64,000 nucleotides of DNA, taken from Bacteroidaceae bacterium. GTDB taxonomy: Bacteria > Bacteroidota > Bacteroidia > Bacteroidales > Bacteroidaceae. This document shows positions 24,129 through 32,958 of the stretch, one piece after another. The DNA is taken from the NCBI GenBank assembly GCA_024398435.1, contig JAKSJD010000001.1, positions 301,039 through 365,038 of the forward strand, read 5' to 3'. How positions within the stretch are numbered: position 1 is the stretch's first letter; each line of letters begins with the position of its first letter. The notes under the pieces were generated by a model. That model was not told the origin of the DNA, did not search any database, and worked only from the letters and a program-made list of their open reading frames with translations. Both the position numbers and the translations under genes were made by a program.

Positions 24129-24989
24129 CTAAAAGTCATTTGGGAAAATTACTGGACCTCTGCTGGTTCTTTTATACAACATCCTTGTGAGCACATCCTT
24201 CACCAATGCCCCCATCGGCATTTCCATCCTGACATTCTTTCCCAGTTTTATGATTGGATTCACGATTGGTTCCGTTTCCCATTGGCGTCGGAAAGGGTCG
24301 TAAAATCTTCGCGCACCTAATTTAATACCGCCTTTTTCACCCTCGTACTTTACCCAACCACCATACGAACTTGTTCCAACGAAAGGAAAAGCAGCCATTG
24401 AAAAATATGGATTGCGATTATAAAGTGTGCCAAAAGCAGCAATCGACCATGTTGGCGAGAGGCGATATTCCATCAATCCCGATACTCCGAATTGATTAGT
24501 TACGGTCATTGTTTCATAACGGTTGGCCAAAAGATTCGCTTGGAAGTGAAGGTTGTTCTTCTGAACATCAAACACGAGTGCGGCCGTTTTGCTGTCTAAA
24601 AGATTGAGATAAACATCTTCATGAGAGAATGCATAAATGCCAAAGTGCCCGCTTTCAAAGGCTTTTCTATCTAAAAGTAAATTCGTATTCTTTGAGAAAT
24701 CCAACGGTTCGGCTATCGTAAGATGGTTTTGCTCATTCTGGCTAAAGGCATTTTGTGAGAGCGGTAAAGCTCGTTCATTTTCATTGGAGCGGCCATTCTG
24801 ATATTCCCGCATCTGCAAAGGTTTGGCGATTGATATTGGTTTTTCGTAAGAAATGGCCAAACTGTCATTCGCCTGCAATCCTTGTTCCTTATCTGCACCA
24901 GTGACGGATTGGGCATAACCAATGCTGACGACACAGAAGAATGTCGTCAGCAATAGAATAGCCTTTTTATGTAAGAATACAATTTTCAC
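24129..24989 (-). CDS. secreted hypothetical, possibly outer-membrane barrel
   Basis: The 286-residue product begins at GTG (MKIVFLHKKAILLLTTFFCV) with a signal peptide ending near YAQS. A low-complexity linker to about residue 90 is followed by strands rich in aromatic and small residues (HFGIYAFSHEDVYLNLLD, FGVSGLMEYRLSPTWSIAAF, YNRNPYFSMAAFPFVGTSSY), which suggests a small beta-barrel or envelope protein. No family is recognised. It lies 20 bp after yfhO on the minus strand and is probably co-transcribed with it. Confidence 0.75.
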   Translation of the reverse strand: MKIVFLHKKAILLLTTFFCVVSIGYAQSVTGADKEQGLQANDSLAISYEKPISIAKPLQMREYQNGRSNENERALPLSQNAFSQNEQNHLTIAEPLDFSKNTNLLLDRKAFESGHFGIYAFSHEDVYLNLLDSKTAALVFDVQKNNLHFQANLLANRYETMTVTNQFGVSGLMEYRLSPTWSIAAFGTLYNRNPYFSMAAFPFVGTSSYGGWVKYEGEKGGIKLGARRFYDPFRRQWETEPIVNPIIKLGKNVRMEMPMGALVKDVLTRMLYKRTSRGPVIFPNDF

Positions 24990-25009
24990 TCTCGATAATC
25001 ACATTTTGC

Positions 25010-27700
25010 CTAATAATCCTTTGGTTTCCTTCTGCCAAACAAGAAGGCAAGAATGAGAAGAACTATGAGGACATAGAAGCTTGTATTTGCAAGTGATTCG
25101 GTCTTTGCCACAGTGTCTGGATGGAACTCCATGTGGATTGTGTGCTTACCTGCTGGTACATACATTGCTCGGAGTACATAATCAGCACGGACAATTGGAG
25201 CTTCCTCTCCATCGATTGTTGCCTTCCAACCTGGATAGAATATTTCGGAGAAGACAACCAAACCGCCCTTCTTGCTGTTGACTTCATAGTCGACCTCATC
25301 GGAGATTAAGCGAGTTTGATGGATTTCGGCTGTTGAATCCACCCCTGCCTTGAAGTCTTTAAGTTCGGCAATTGCAGATTCGAACGACTTGTCGATGATT
25401 GCCACTTCGCGTGGAGACACATTGTGGAGTGCAGAAATCTCTTCGTTGGCATTGTTCACCCACATCAAGTCGTTGACGAACCAAGCATTTCCGTAAGCTC
25501 CAGGATTCTCGATTGGGAATCGAACATTGTTTTGTCCGCCAAGAATGAACCACTTCGTATTGAGCATATTGATTACTGGATAGAGCGAATCTATATTGAC
25601 TCCGCTCATGTCGTACACTGGATAAGGGATTCCAGCATTGAGCATTGCCATTGTGTCGAGCTTTGATTCCTGAAGTGCCTGATAGACGTTCGACATTTCC
25701 TTCGATATGTGTTCCTCCACAAGTTCCTGATATCTGCGAAGTTTTGCAGCATGATAACCGCCTACACTGCTATAGAAATAGCTTGTTGTGTTATCGTTGA
25801 ATGTACTTACAGTGAAGTTCAATACGCGATAGTTGCGGCCTTCGCCCGACTTTCCAAGAATATAGTTGTCGAGATCTGTCTTCTGAACTGACTGAGCAGT
25901 GCGTGCAGGTTCGAACATCTTATCATTGAGGTAACGCTTGTTGACCTGCCACATATCGATGAGGCAAATAGCGATGAGCCATACATAATTAGGAACGAAG
26001 AGAGTTTTCTTCTTGCCTTTGTAGAGGCGATAGAGGAAGAAACTTCCAACAAGGATAATCATGATTGAGCGCCAAGCATCGGCTGAAAGCATTGCTCCTC
26101 TCATTTCGCTTATGCTCGAAAGGATTCGTTGAGAGGTTGCGGCATCGAAATAGCCCATTCCGACATACTGATTCACTGCATCGCGATCGGCTGTGCTGAC
26201 GCAATCCATTGGTATCAAAGCGAAGATGAGACAAATGCCCACGGTTATGATTGCACTGATTGAGAGGGCGCGAAGCATTTTTCCCTTGGTTTCCTGCAAC
26301 TGGCTCTTCTCATAGAATTCCTTCAATCCGAGCATTGCAAGAAGCGGAACCGTGAATTCGGCCACTACAAGAATCGACGAAACGGTTCGGAACTTCGCAT
26401 ACATTGGAATGTTGTCGATGAAGAAATCCGTGAATCCCATGAAGTTCTTTCCCCATGAAAGCAGGATTGAAAGTATGGTTGCCACTACCAATGCCCATTT
26501 GAGAGGGCTCTTGTTTGGCACGATTATCAATGCCAAGACGAAGAGCAAGCAAACAAGAGCACCTACATAGACAGGGCCACTCGTACCTGGTTGTTCGCCC
26601 CAATATTGAGTGAAAGCACCATAGATTCCGCCATTTGAGAGTTGGGCATCGGCCTTCTTCATGGCAATCTTACTATCGCTCAATGGCACTGAAGCACCAC
26701 CACGGACATTTGGAATGAGCAACGACCATGTTTCGCCAATACCGTAACTCCAAGCTGTAATATAGCTTCTCTCCAAACCTCCGTCTGTCTGTTCTTCGGC
26801 TTTTCCTTCCTTCACGAGTTCGCTCTTTCCACGCATTGTGTCCTTGGCATATTCGTAGGTGTGGTAGAGGTTTGACGAATTGAGCAGAACAGCGATAACT
26901 GCAGCAATCACGACTGCAATCGTGCCTTTCACCCACGATTTGAAATCGAGTGGACGGGCAGGTTTTTCGATATCTGGCTTGCGCTTGAAGATGTTCTTGA
27001 GCTTTTCCATGAAGGTTGGTTCCTTCTCTTCCACCACTGGTTCTTCCTTCTTTGGCAAGAGGCTTTCAATGAGGAACGCAACCACCATAAGGAGTTCAGG
27101 AATGAGGAAATAGTAGGTCATCTGAACGTGATTCGAAGCGATTTGCAGCGAAGCAAAGAGAGCCGTAACAGCAACTCCCAACAAATATCTCCTTCGATAG
27201 CAAAGCACAAGACCTGCAATGGTTGGAGGAATGTAGGCGAGTGTCAGGACTTTCCAGATGTGACCTGCAGCAATGATGATGAAGAAATAGCTGGAGAATG
27301 CCCAGATTATCGCTCCCAAAGCGGCCATCCACTGCTTGAAGTCGAATGCGCGAAGCAGAATGTAGAAGCCGAGCATCGAGATGAAGATGTAGAACACATA
27401 ATCTGGAAGCCACAGATGATAAGCCTTCTCGATGAACGACATTCCCTTCGTCGAGTCGTAACTTGGAGCAATCTGGTAGGTTGGCATTCCACCAAACACA
27501 CTGTTTGTCCAGCGAGGTGTCTCGCCATCATGAGCGTCTCTGTACTGGTTGATTTCAATTCCAAGACCGTCGGCTGCTCCATTATCGTGCTGATTCAGTC
27601 GTCGGCCATCCGTATCTGCCGGATAGAAATAGACGAGCGAAATGATTGCAAACAACAGGATGCACGAAATATCGGCCCAAATGCTTTTGTTCTTCTTCAT
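25010..27700 (-). CDS. YfhO-family multi-spanning membrane protein
   Basis: I start at the ATG at 27700 (MKKNKSIWADISCILLFAII); an upstream in-frame ATG at 27817 lies before the promoter and is not used. The 896-residue protein has about 13 membrane helices in the first 540 residues, a soluble outer domain (VLNFTVSTFNDNTTSYFYSS through GLVVFSEIFYPGWKATIDGE) and a last helix at the C-terminus ending LLILAFLFGRRKPKDY. This is the YfhO layout, a GT-C-like fold linked to glycosylation of lipids or teichoic acid in Firmicutes; the substrate in Bacteroidota is unknown. Confidence 0.9.
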   Translation of the reverse strand: MKKNKSIWADISCILLFAIISLVYFYPADTDGRRLNQHDNGAADGLGIEINQYRDAHDGETPRWTNSVFGGMPTYQIAPSYDSTKGMSFIEKAYHLWLPDYVFYIFISMLGFYILLRAFDFKQWMAALGAIIWAFSSYFFIIIAAGHIWKVLTLAYIPPTIAGLVLCYRRRYLLGVAVTALFASLQIASNHVQMTYYFLIPELLMVVAFLIESLLPKKEEPVVEEKEPTFMEKLKNIFKRKPDIEKPARPLDFKSWVKGTIAVVIAAVIAVLLNSSNLYHTYEYAKDTMRGKSELVKEGKAEEQTDGGLERSYITAWSYGIGETWSLLIPNVRGGASVPLSDSKIAMKKADAQLSNGGIYGAFTQYWGEQPGTSGPVYVGALVCLLFVLALIIVPNKSPLKWALVVATILSILLSWGKNFMGFTDFFIDNIPMYAKFRTVSSILVVAEFTVPLLAMLGLKEFYEKSQLQETKGKMLRALSISAIITVGICLIFALIPMDCVSTADRDAVNQYVGMGYFDAATSQRILSSISEMRGAMLSADAWRSIMIILVGSFFLYRLYKGKKKTLFVPNYVWLIAICLIDMWQVNKRYLNDKMFEPARTAQSVQKTDLDNYILGKSGEGRNYRVLNFTVSTFNDNTTSYFYSSVGGYHAAKLRRYQELVEEHISKEMSNVYQALQESKLDTMAMLNAGIPYPVYDMSGVNIDSLYPVINMLNTKWFILGGQNNVRFPIENPGAYGNAWFVNDLMWVNNANEEISALHNVSPREVAIIDKSFESAIAELKDFKAGVDSTAEIHQTRLISDEVDYEVNSKKGGLVVFSEIFYPGWKATIDGEEAPIVRADYVLRAMYVPAGKHTIHMEFHPDTVAKTESLANTSFYVLIVLLILAFLFGRRKPKDY

Positions 27701-27727
27701 ATTTTTGCTTGTTTTTGATTTCTGCCA

Positions 27728-27735
27728 CAAAGATA
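27728..27735 (-). promoter_or_regulatory. -7 element, yfhO
   Basis: The minus strand reads TATCTTTG, giving a leader of about 22 nt and supporting the start at 27700. Confidence 0.7.
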
Positions 27736-27868
27736 CGAATATTTCATCAGCTATGCTCCATAATTCACGATTATTTAACATTTCATGCCTTCTTCGACCT
27801 TCCAAAAGCCTTTTCATCGGCCATAAAAATACAATCTTCCAAATAACTTTTCCTTCGGAAACGGCACC

Positions 27869-28053
27869 ATTTTCCTTTTCTCCGCGCTTAAAAACACAAA
27901 GCTCACGGCTCCAAAATCAAAATTATGTACATTATTAATATTAATTATGTACAATATTATTAAAAATTATGTCAATATTTTTATTAATTATGTACATGAT
28001 TTTAGTTTTACTCCTATAGAAAACATAAAATAAAGCAAGGAGAAAAGGAAAAC
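27869..28053. repeat. 185-bp near-palindromic intergenic element, copy B
   Basis: This is the clearest copy. The left end reads ATTTTCCTTTTCTCC...GCTT and the right end AAGCAAGGAGAAAAGGAAAAC, its imperfect reverse complement. Inside, a 108-bp core (27907-28014) starts GGCTCCAAAATCAAAATTAT and ends GATTTTAGTTTTACTCC. Between them are ATGTAC palindromes and AATATT runs. Terminal inverted repeats are about 70 bp with moderate identity. Confidence 0.8.
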
Positions 28054-28109
28054 TATCAAGGCTTCGGAAACTTTTATAGCCGGCTCCAGCCATCAAAACA
28101 AACCGCATT

Positions 28110-28126
28110 TCGCCCTAAAAGGGCGA
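28110..28126. other. perfect hairpin before the TM2 promoter
   Basis: TCGCCCT-AAA-AGGGCGA is a 7-bp inverted repeat. It could be a terminator or an end of a repeat element; no T-run follows on the plus strand. Confidence 0.5.
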
Positions 28127-28153
28127 GAAAAACAATCTTTTCCTCCGTTTTCC

Positions 28154-28184
28154 TTTGTTCTTAACGCTTTTTGTGTTATCTTTG
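28154..28184 (+). promoter_or_regulatory. promoter of the TM2 - AAA - DUF4435 - DUF3109 run
   Basis: TTTG (28154-28157), a 19-bp spacer and TATCTTTG (28177-28184) match the Bacteroidota consensus exactly. Confidence 0.85.
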
Positions 28185-28216
28185 CACAATAATAATCTCA
28201 ATAAACCAAACAAGAA

Positions 28217-28552
28217 ATGACTTCAGACAAAATCAATCTGTTTTTGGCAGCAAAAGGCGACCAATTCCCAACGGAATCAATACCAATGATTCGCGAACGC
28301 CTCGAACATACAACCGATGACAAGGAACTTGCAATCATGTCAATGAACTTCACAAGCCCTATCCTCAATATCATCATTTCAGTATTCGTCGGAGAATTCG
28401 GAGTCGACCGCTTCCTCATTGGCGATATTGGCCTCGGAATCGGAAAACTTCTCACTGGCGGCGGATGCGGAATCTGGTGGCTCATCGACCTCTTCCTCAT
28501 CATGGGAGCTACGAAGAAGAAGAATCTTGAGAAACTCATGATGATTCTTTGA
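28217..28552 (+). CDS. TM2 domain membrane protein
   Basis: The 111-residue protein has a soluble N-terminal half (DKINLFLAAKGDQFPTESIP, RERLEHTTDDKELAIMSMNF) and a C-terminal TM2 domain. The latter has two hydrophobic helices with the turn motif GEFGVDRFLIGDIGLGIGKL and GGGCGIWWLIDLFLIMGATK. TM2 proteins are common, with no settled function. It is first in the run and ends 50 bp before the ATPase gene. Whether it works with the ATPase pair or is only a neighbour cannot be told from sequence. Confidence 0.9.
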   Translation: MTSDKINLFLAAKGDQFPTESIPMIRERLEHTTDDKELAIMSMNFTSPILNIIISVFVGEFGVDRFLIGDIGLGIGKLLTGGGCGIWWLIDLFLIMGATKKKNLEKLMMIL

Positions 28553-28602
28553 TAAGTGGGACGCACCACACATTATCTAATTAATATAAGAACTCAAACA
28601 AT

Positions 28603-29427
28603 ATGAAACAGGCGGAATACATCGAAAGCATTGAAATCAAGGCTCTTTGGAAAGGCGGAAAGCACATCCATTGGGAGTTGACTCCAAGCGTGAACATACT
28701 GAGCGGAATCAATGGAGTAGGCAAAAGCACTATCATCAACCACTCTGCCCACACTCTCCATCAAATCGAAGGAGGGGAAATCAGAGCGGGAGAAGTGGTG
28801 GAAGGCGTCACAATCAAACTCTTCCCTGCCGATGCCGAAGTCATCAAATATGATGTGATTCGCTCGTTCGACCGACCTCTGCTCAACAGCAACCTACTCG
28901 AAAAGTTGGCCGACTCAAGAGTGAAAACCGAACTCGACTGGCAAATCTACAAACTGCAAAAGCGCTATCTCGACTATCAAGTCAATATAGGCAACCGAAT
29001 CATCGAGCTCCTCACAAGCGGAAAACCTGAAGACCAGGTAGAAGCTGCATTGGTATCCACTCCAAAGACAAAGTTCCAAAACATCATGGACGAACTCTTC
29101 AAGGACACCGAAAAGACAATCGACCGACGAAGCAACGAGATTCAGTTCTTCCAACACGGGGAAACTCTCACTCCTTACCAACTTTCTTCGGGCGAAAAGC
29201 AGATGCTCGTAATCATGTTGACCGTACTCGTACAAAACGGAGAACACTATGCCCTCCTCATGGACGAACCCGAAATAAGCCTCCACATCGAATGGCAAAA
29301 AGTATTGATAAGCCTCATCCGCGAACTCAATCCTAACGCACAAATCATCCTTTCAACCCACTCGCCTGCCCTCATCATGAATGGATGGATGGACACAGTG
29401 ACTGCCGTTGAAGACGTTACAGTTTAA
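28603..29427 (+). CDS. AAA/ABC-type ATPase paired with a DUF4435 gene
   Basis: The 274-residue protein has an ABC-ATPase layout: Walker A GINGVGKST (35-43), signature LSSGEKQ (194-200), Walker B ALLMDEPE (217-224) with catalytic Glu, and H-loop STHS (251-254). The insert between Walker A and signature is only about 150 residues and includes a helical stretch (LDWQIYKLQKRYLDYQVNIG), so it lacks a long coiled coil. It belongs to the AAA_15/AAA_21 class of OLD-like ATPases. The DUF4435 gene follows after 17 bp. This pair has the architecture of the PARIS anti-phage system (AriA ATPase plus AriB Toprim), although the ATPase here is short. Confidence 0.9.
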   Translation: MKQAEYIESIEIKALWKGGKHIHWELTPSVNILSGINGVGKSTIINHSAHTLHQIEGGEIRAGEVVEGVTIKLFPADAEVIKYDVIRSFDRPLLNSNLLEKLADSRVKTELDWQIYKLQKRYLDYQVNIGNRIIELLTSGKPEDQVEAALVSTPKTKFQNIMDELFKDTEKTIDRRSNEIQFFQHGETLTPYQLSSGEKQMLVIMLTVLVQNGEHYALLMDEPEISLHIEWQKVLISLIRELNPNAQIILSTHSPALIMNGWMDTVTAVEDVTV

Positions 29428-29444
29428 ACCCCCAAACCACAGAA

Positions 29445-30503
29445 ATGGCTGACAAACTCTCCGGATACATAAATTCTTCATACTTTGAAGCGGCTAACCA
29501 CATGCGACCTAAGTGGAAACAACTCAAGGTCATCGTCTATGTGGAGAGCTACGATGATATTTTCTTCTGGAGAGACGTACTTGCAAAATACGAAACCGAC
29601 CAAATCGGATTCGAAATTGTCCTTCCTTCCCGAACAAACCTTTCGAGAGGAAAGAAGTCGGCCATCATGAACCACCTCGGAAGCGGATTGGGAACAAGCA
29701 TGATTGCATGCGTCGATGCCGATTTCGACTATCTGCTGCAAGGTCACACTCCTGCAAGCAAAGCCTTCCTCAGCAATGAATTTGTGGTTCACACCTACGT
29801 TTATGCCATCGAAAGCTACCAGTGTTACGCACCTACTCTTCACGAGATTTGCGTGATGGCCACACTCAACGACCATAAGGTTTTCGACTTCGAGGAATAC
29901 CTGAGAGCTTATTCAATCATCATCTACGACCTGTTCATCTGGTCGATTTGGCTCTATCGAAACGACCTTGCAAACGAGTTTCCAATGGCTGCCTTCTGCA
30001 ACACAACCACCACTCACAAGGTAAATGTGTTCAATCCCGAAGACACTCTCGAACATCTTCGCAAGAATGTAAACCGAAAGGTTGCAGCTCTTCAGCAGGA
30101 ATACCCACAAGCCAAAGGTAAACTCAATGCTCTCAAGGACGAACTATTCCATCTTGGAGTCACTCCGGAGAATACTTATCTCTACATTCAAGGCCACCAC
30201 TTGAAGGACAATATAGTGCTTGAAGTGCTCACTCCAATATGCAACAACCTACGAAGAGCAAGGGAAAAAGAGATAAAACAATGTACCGAACACGCACAAC
30301 AAATGGACAACGAACTCGCAAGCTATCAGCATAGTCAGGCTTCGGTCGAAGAAATGTTGAGGAGAAACACGCTCTACAAGTCGGCTCCTCAATTCCAACT
30401 CCTCACAAAACATCTTGAAGCCGTAATCGCAAAACTTACTGCCAACTTGCCCGAACGTACAAACCCCAAACCATCAGAAAGCCAAAAACCGAATGCAAAC
30501 TGA
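29445..30503 (+). CDS. DUF4435 Toprim-like protein
   Basis: The 352-residue protein carries the DUF4435 (Toprim-fold) core: LKVIVYVESYDDIFFWRDVL with E34 and D37/D38, and MIACVDADFDYLLQG with D91-x-D93-x-D95. These match the Glu and DxD metal-binding positions of Toprim nucleases such as OLD family and AriB. The middle part (VVHTYVYAIESYQCYAPTLH) is also typical of DUF4435. The C-terminus from about 270 is helical and charged, with a low-complexity end (PERTNPKPSESQKPNAN). With the preceding ATPase it may form a sensor-effector pair. Confidence 0.88.
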   Translation: MADKLSGYINSSYFEAANHMRPKWKQLKVIVYVESYDDIFFWRDVLAKYETDQIGFEIVLPSRTNLSRGKKSAIMNHLGSGLGTSMIACVDADFDYLLQGHTPASKAFLSNEFVVHTYVYAIESYQCYAPTLHEICVMATLNDHKVFDFEEYLRAYSIIIYDLFIWSIWLYRNDLANEFPMAAFCNTTTTHKVNVFNPEDTLEHLRKNVNRKVAALQQEYPQAKGKLNALKDELFHLGVTPENTYLYIQGHHLKDNIVLEVLTPICNNLRRAREKEIKQCTEHAQQMDNELASYQHSQASVEEMLRRNTLYKSAPQFQLLTKHLEAVIAKLTANLPERTNPKPSESQKPNAN

Positions 30504-30513
30504 TAACCATCAG

Positions 30514-30602
30514 ATTGCAAATCAAGCTTAATTAGATGGGGATTCAAAGATTAATTATATTCCAAACCAAGCTTCATCAGATTCCAAACCAAGCTTCATT
30601 AG
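30514..30602 (+). repeat. 22-bp period repeat before the DUF3109 gene
   Basis: Blocks start at 30514, 30536, 30559 and 30581, 22-23 bp apart. The last two are nearly identical (ATTCCAAACCAAGCTTCATY then AG) and the first is a diverged copy (ATTGCAAATCAAGCTTAATT then AG). The sequence differs from the arrays at 21826 and 33075, but the period is the same. Confidence 0.85.
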
Positions 30603-30624
30603 AATGCAAACCGACGAAAAGCCA

Positions 30625-31206
30625 ATGATAGAAATCCAAGGAATACTCGTTTCACTCGACCTCTTCTCCGAGTTCTTCTGTTGCGACCTTGCCACTTGCA
30701 AGGGTTGCTGTTGTGTGGAAGGAGATGCTGGTGCCCCTCTCGATATTGACGAAATTGCCGAAATCGAGGAAGCAATGGAAGTCGTTTGGGACGAACTGAC
30801 CGAAGAAGCAAAGGAAGTAATCAACAATCAAGGGGTTGCCTATGCCGACCCTTCGGGCGAACTCGTTACAAGCATTGTAAACAATCGCGATTGCGTCTTT
30901 GCCCAACATTCCGAAGACGGCACTTGCTATTGTGTTCTCGACAAGGCTTATCGCGAGGGAAGAACTTCTTTCCAGAAACCAATTTCCTGCCATCTTTACC
31001 CTGTAAGACTTTCAAAAGTGGGCGACACAATCGGTGTTAACTACCACAAATGGTCAATCTGCAAATGCGGAATCAACCTTGGTCAGAAGCTTTCACTTCC
31101 TCTCTACCAGTTCTTGAAAGAACCTCTCATCCGTCGGTTTGGCGAAGAATGGTGGAATGAATGTGACGTTGCAGCCAAAGAACTCAAGAAAGCTGGTTAT
31201 ATTTAG
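30625..31206 (+). CDS. DUF3109 cysteine-rich protein
   Basis: I start at the ATG at 30625 (MIEIQGILVSLDLFSEFFCC); an ATG at 30604 lies inside the repeat array and would add MQTDEKP, which family members lack. The 193-residue protein shows the DUF3109 pattern: CDLATCKGCCCVEGDAGAPL, DCVFAQHSEDGTCYCVLDKA, KPISCHLYPVRL and WSICKCGINLGQKL. The cysteines resemble the YkgJ/CxxCxxxCC zinc or iron-sulfur type. Function is unknown. It follows the DUF4435 gene by 121 bp, so co-transcription is possible but not certain. Confidence 0.9.
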   Translation: MIEIQGILVSLDLFSEFFCCDLATCKGCCCVEGDAGAPLDIDEIAEIEEAMEVVWDELTEEAKEVINNQGVAYADPSGELVTSIVNNRDCVFAQHSEDGTCYCVLDKAYREGRTSFQKPISCHLYPVRLSKVGDTIGVNYHKWSICKCGINLGQKLSLPLYQFLKEPLIRRFGEEWWNECDVAAKELKKAGYI

Positions 31207-31256
31207 AGAGAGGCAAAAACATTAACAAGCGACTTCATAGGCAGGTTATCACATAA

Positions 31257-31295
31257 AAAAAGGGAGGGAACCAAACCGAATGGAACCCTCCCTTT
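31257..31295 (-). terminator. trpB2 terminator, possibly bidirectional
   Basis: AAAGGGAGGG (31259-31268) pairs with CCCTCCCTTT (31286-31295). On the minus strand a run of seven T follows; on the plus strand only TTT, so it mainly ends trpB2 but may also stop the DUF3109 transcript. Confidence 0.85.
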
Positions 31296-31341
31296 GCGAT
31301 TGTTTACCCTATTGTTCTCTTAGAATTACCTTCTTATTCTG

Positions 31342-32709
31342 CTAGATTAACTTTTCCAACTGGTCAACATTCTGCTTGATTAACTCGTCTGGAGCTTCAT
31401 AGTTCTGAAGGTTTCCACTCAGATACTGGTCGTAAGCAGTCATATCTATAAGGCCGTGGCCTGAAAGGTTGAAGAGGATAACCTTCTCTTCGCCTGATTC
31501 GATGCACTTCTTTGCCTCGCGAATGGCTGTTGCAATTGCATGACAAGACTCTGGTGCTGGTATGATTCCTTCCGACTTTGCAAACAACAAACCGGCATCA
31601 AAGGTTTCAAGTTGCTGGATATCAGCAGCTTCCATAAGTCCATCCTTCAACAACTGGCTGACAACGGTTCCTGCTCCATGATAGCGAAGACCACCTGCAT
31701 GGATGTTGGCTGGCATGAAGTTGTGGCCAAGTGTGAACATTGGCAGAAGTGGAGTATAACCGGCTTCATCTCCAAAGTCGTACTGGAACACACCCTTTGT
31801 CAACTTAGGACAAGATGCTGGTTCGGCTGCAATGAAACGTGTTTTCTTGCCTTCGAGAATGTTGTGGCGCATGAATGGGAACGAGATTCCACCAAAGTTG
31901 CTACCACCACCAAAGCATCCAATCACTATATCTGGATATTCGCCTGCCATTGCCATTTGCTTCTCTGCCTCAAGACCGATAACTGTTTGATGCATAGTCA
32001 CATGGTTGAGCACGCTTCCAAGTGTGTACTTACAATTTGGAGTAGTGCGAGCAAGCTCTACAGCCTCACTGATTGCAGTTCCAAGACTTCCCTGGCAGTT
32101 TGGAGTTTTTGTAAGAATGTCCTTACCAGCACGAGTTGACATTGATGGAGAAGGTGTTACCTGAGCTCCAAATGTCTGCATGATGCTTCTGCGATAAGGC
32201 TTTTGCTCGTAACTTATCTTTACCTGATAGACGGCTGCTTCGAGGCCAAACACCTTTGCTGCATAAGAAAGGGCAGCCCCCCACTGGCCAGCTCCGGTTT
32301 CGGTTGTTATGTTCGTAATTCCCTCTTCCTTAGCATAATATGCCTGAGCGAGAGCTGAATTGAGCTTATGACTGCCAATCGGACTTACACTCTCATTCTT
32401 GAAATAGATGTGAGCTGGAGTGCCGAGGGCCTTCTCCAAACCATAGGCACGAACGAGAGGAGTACTTCTATAGTACTTATACATCTCGCGAACTGGTTCT
32501 GGAATTGGAATCCAAGCATCAGTCATATTCAATTCCTGACGGGCACACTCCTCGCAGAAGATTGGATAGAGATCTTCCGGAGTCACTGGTTTCTTGGTCT
32601 TTGGATCCAAAGGCAACATTGGCTTGTTGACCATATCTGCCTGGATGTTGTACCAATAACGAGGGATTTCATCCTCGCTTAGAAAGAATCTTTTCTGTTT
32701 AGTTTCCAT
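31342..32709 (-). CDS. trpB: tryptophan synthase beta chain, TrpB2-like
   Basis: The 455-residue PLP enzyme belongs to the TrpB2 type (longer than the 390-400 residues of TrpB1). It has the N-terminal extension IPRYWYNIQADMVNKPMLPL, the Schiff-base lysine in SPIGSHKLNSALAQAYYA, ETGAGQWGAALSYAAKVFGL, and the phosphate loop IGCFGGGSNFGGISFPF. TrpB2 enzymes make tryptophan from indole and serine, but often stand apart from trpA, and their role is debated. Here there is no trpA beside it. A leader with three Trp codons and a terminator precedes it, which strongly supports a role in tryptophan supply. Confidence 0.93.
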   Translation of the reverse strand: METKQKRFFLSEDEIPRYWYNIQADMVNKPMLPLDPKTKKPVTPEDLYPIFCEECARQELNMTDAWIPIPEPVREMYKYYRSTPLVRAYGLEKALGTPAHIYFKNESVSPIGSHKLNSALAQAYYAKEEGITNITTETGAGQWGAALSYAAKVFGLEAAVYQVKISYEQKPYRRSIMQTFGAQVTPSPSMSTRAGKDILTKTPNCQGSLGTAISEAVELARTTPNCKYTLGSVLNHVTMHQTVIGLEAEKQMAMAGEYPDIVIGCFGGGSNFGGISFPFMRHNILEGKKTRFIAAEPASCPKLTKGVFQYDFGDEAGYTPLLPMFTLGHNFMPANIHAGGLRYHGAGTVVSQLLKDGLMEAADIQQLETFDAGLLFAKSEGIIPAPESCHAIATAIREAKKCIESGEEKVILFNLSGHGLIDMTAYDQYLSGNLQNYEAPDELIKQNVDQLEKLI

Positions 32710-32794
32710 ATTCTATTGTTTTTATTATTCCGAACCATCAGAGACTCTTGGCGCCTTTGAGCCTCATTGGCTCTTTTCAACGCTCTTATGAAAA

Positions 32795-32820
32795 AAGCCT
32801 GTCGCAAGTACGACAGGCTT
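32795..32820 (-). terminator. intrinsic terminator inside the trpB2 leader (attenuator)
   Basis: AAGCCTGTCG and CGACAGGCTT form a perfect 10-bp stem with a 6-nt loop, and the minus strand continues with TTTT. It lies 50 nt after the leader-peptide stop and 86 nt before the trpB2 start, so it would stop transcription before the gene. A second small hairpin, GAGCC/GGCTC, lies at 32759-32773. Confidence 0.85.
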
Positions 32821-32869
32821 TCATTGTATCTCTTCCGAAGTATCTACATGCCTTGGCGACTCACGACTT

Positions 32870-32920
32870 TTATGATCTTGAGCTCTGCCACCACCAAATG
32901 CTTGTCAATACAACGTTCAT
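32870..32920 (-). CDS. Trp leader peptide of the trpB2 attenuator
   Basis: The frame ATG (32920) to TAA (32870) codes for MNVVLTSIWWWQSSRS, 16 residues with three consecutive TGG codons. It starts about 33 nt after the expected transcription start and ends 50 nt before a strong terminator. The TGG codons overlap a possible hairpin (TGGC / GCCA plus CTC / GAG). Ribosome stalling at the Trp codons when charged tRNA-Trp is low should favour read-through. I could not find a convincing antiterminator pairing by eye. Confidence 0.82.
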   Translation of the reverse strand: MNVVLTSIWWWQSSRS

Positions 32921-32958
32921 TTATTCGTATCTGTCTTGAATGATTACTAATTCGATTG

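Noticed and set aside
27701-27817. Longer yfhO start at 27817
   Set aside because: The -7 element at 27728-27735 lies downstream of that start, and the extra 39 residues have no membrane-protein character.
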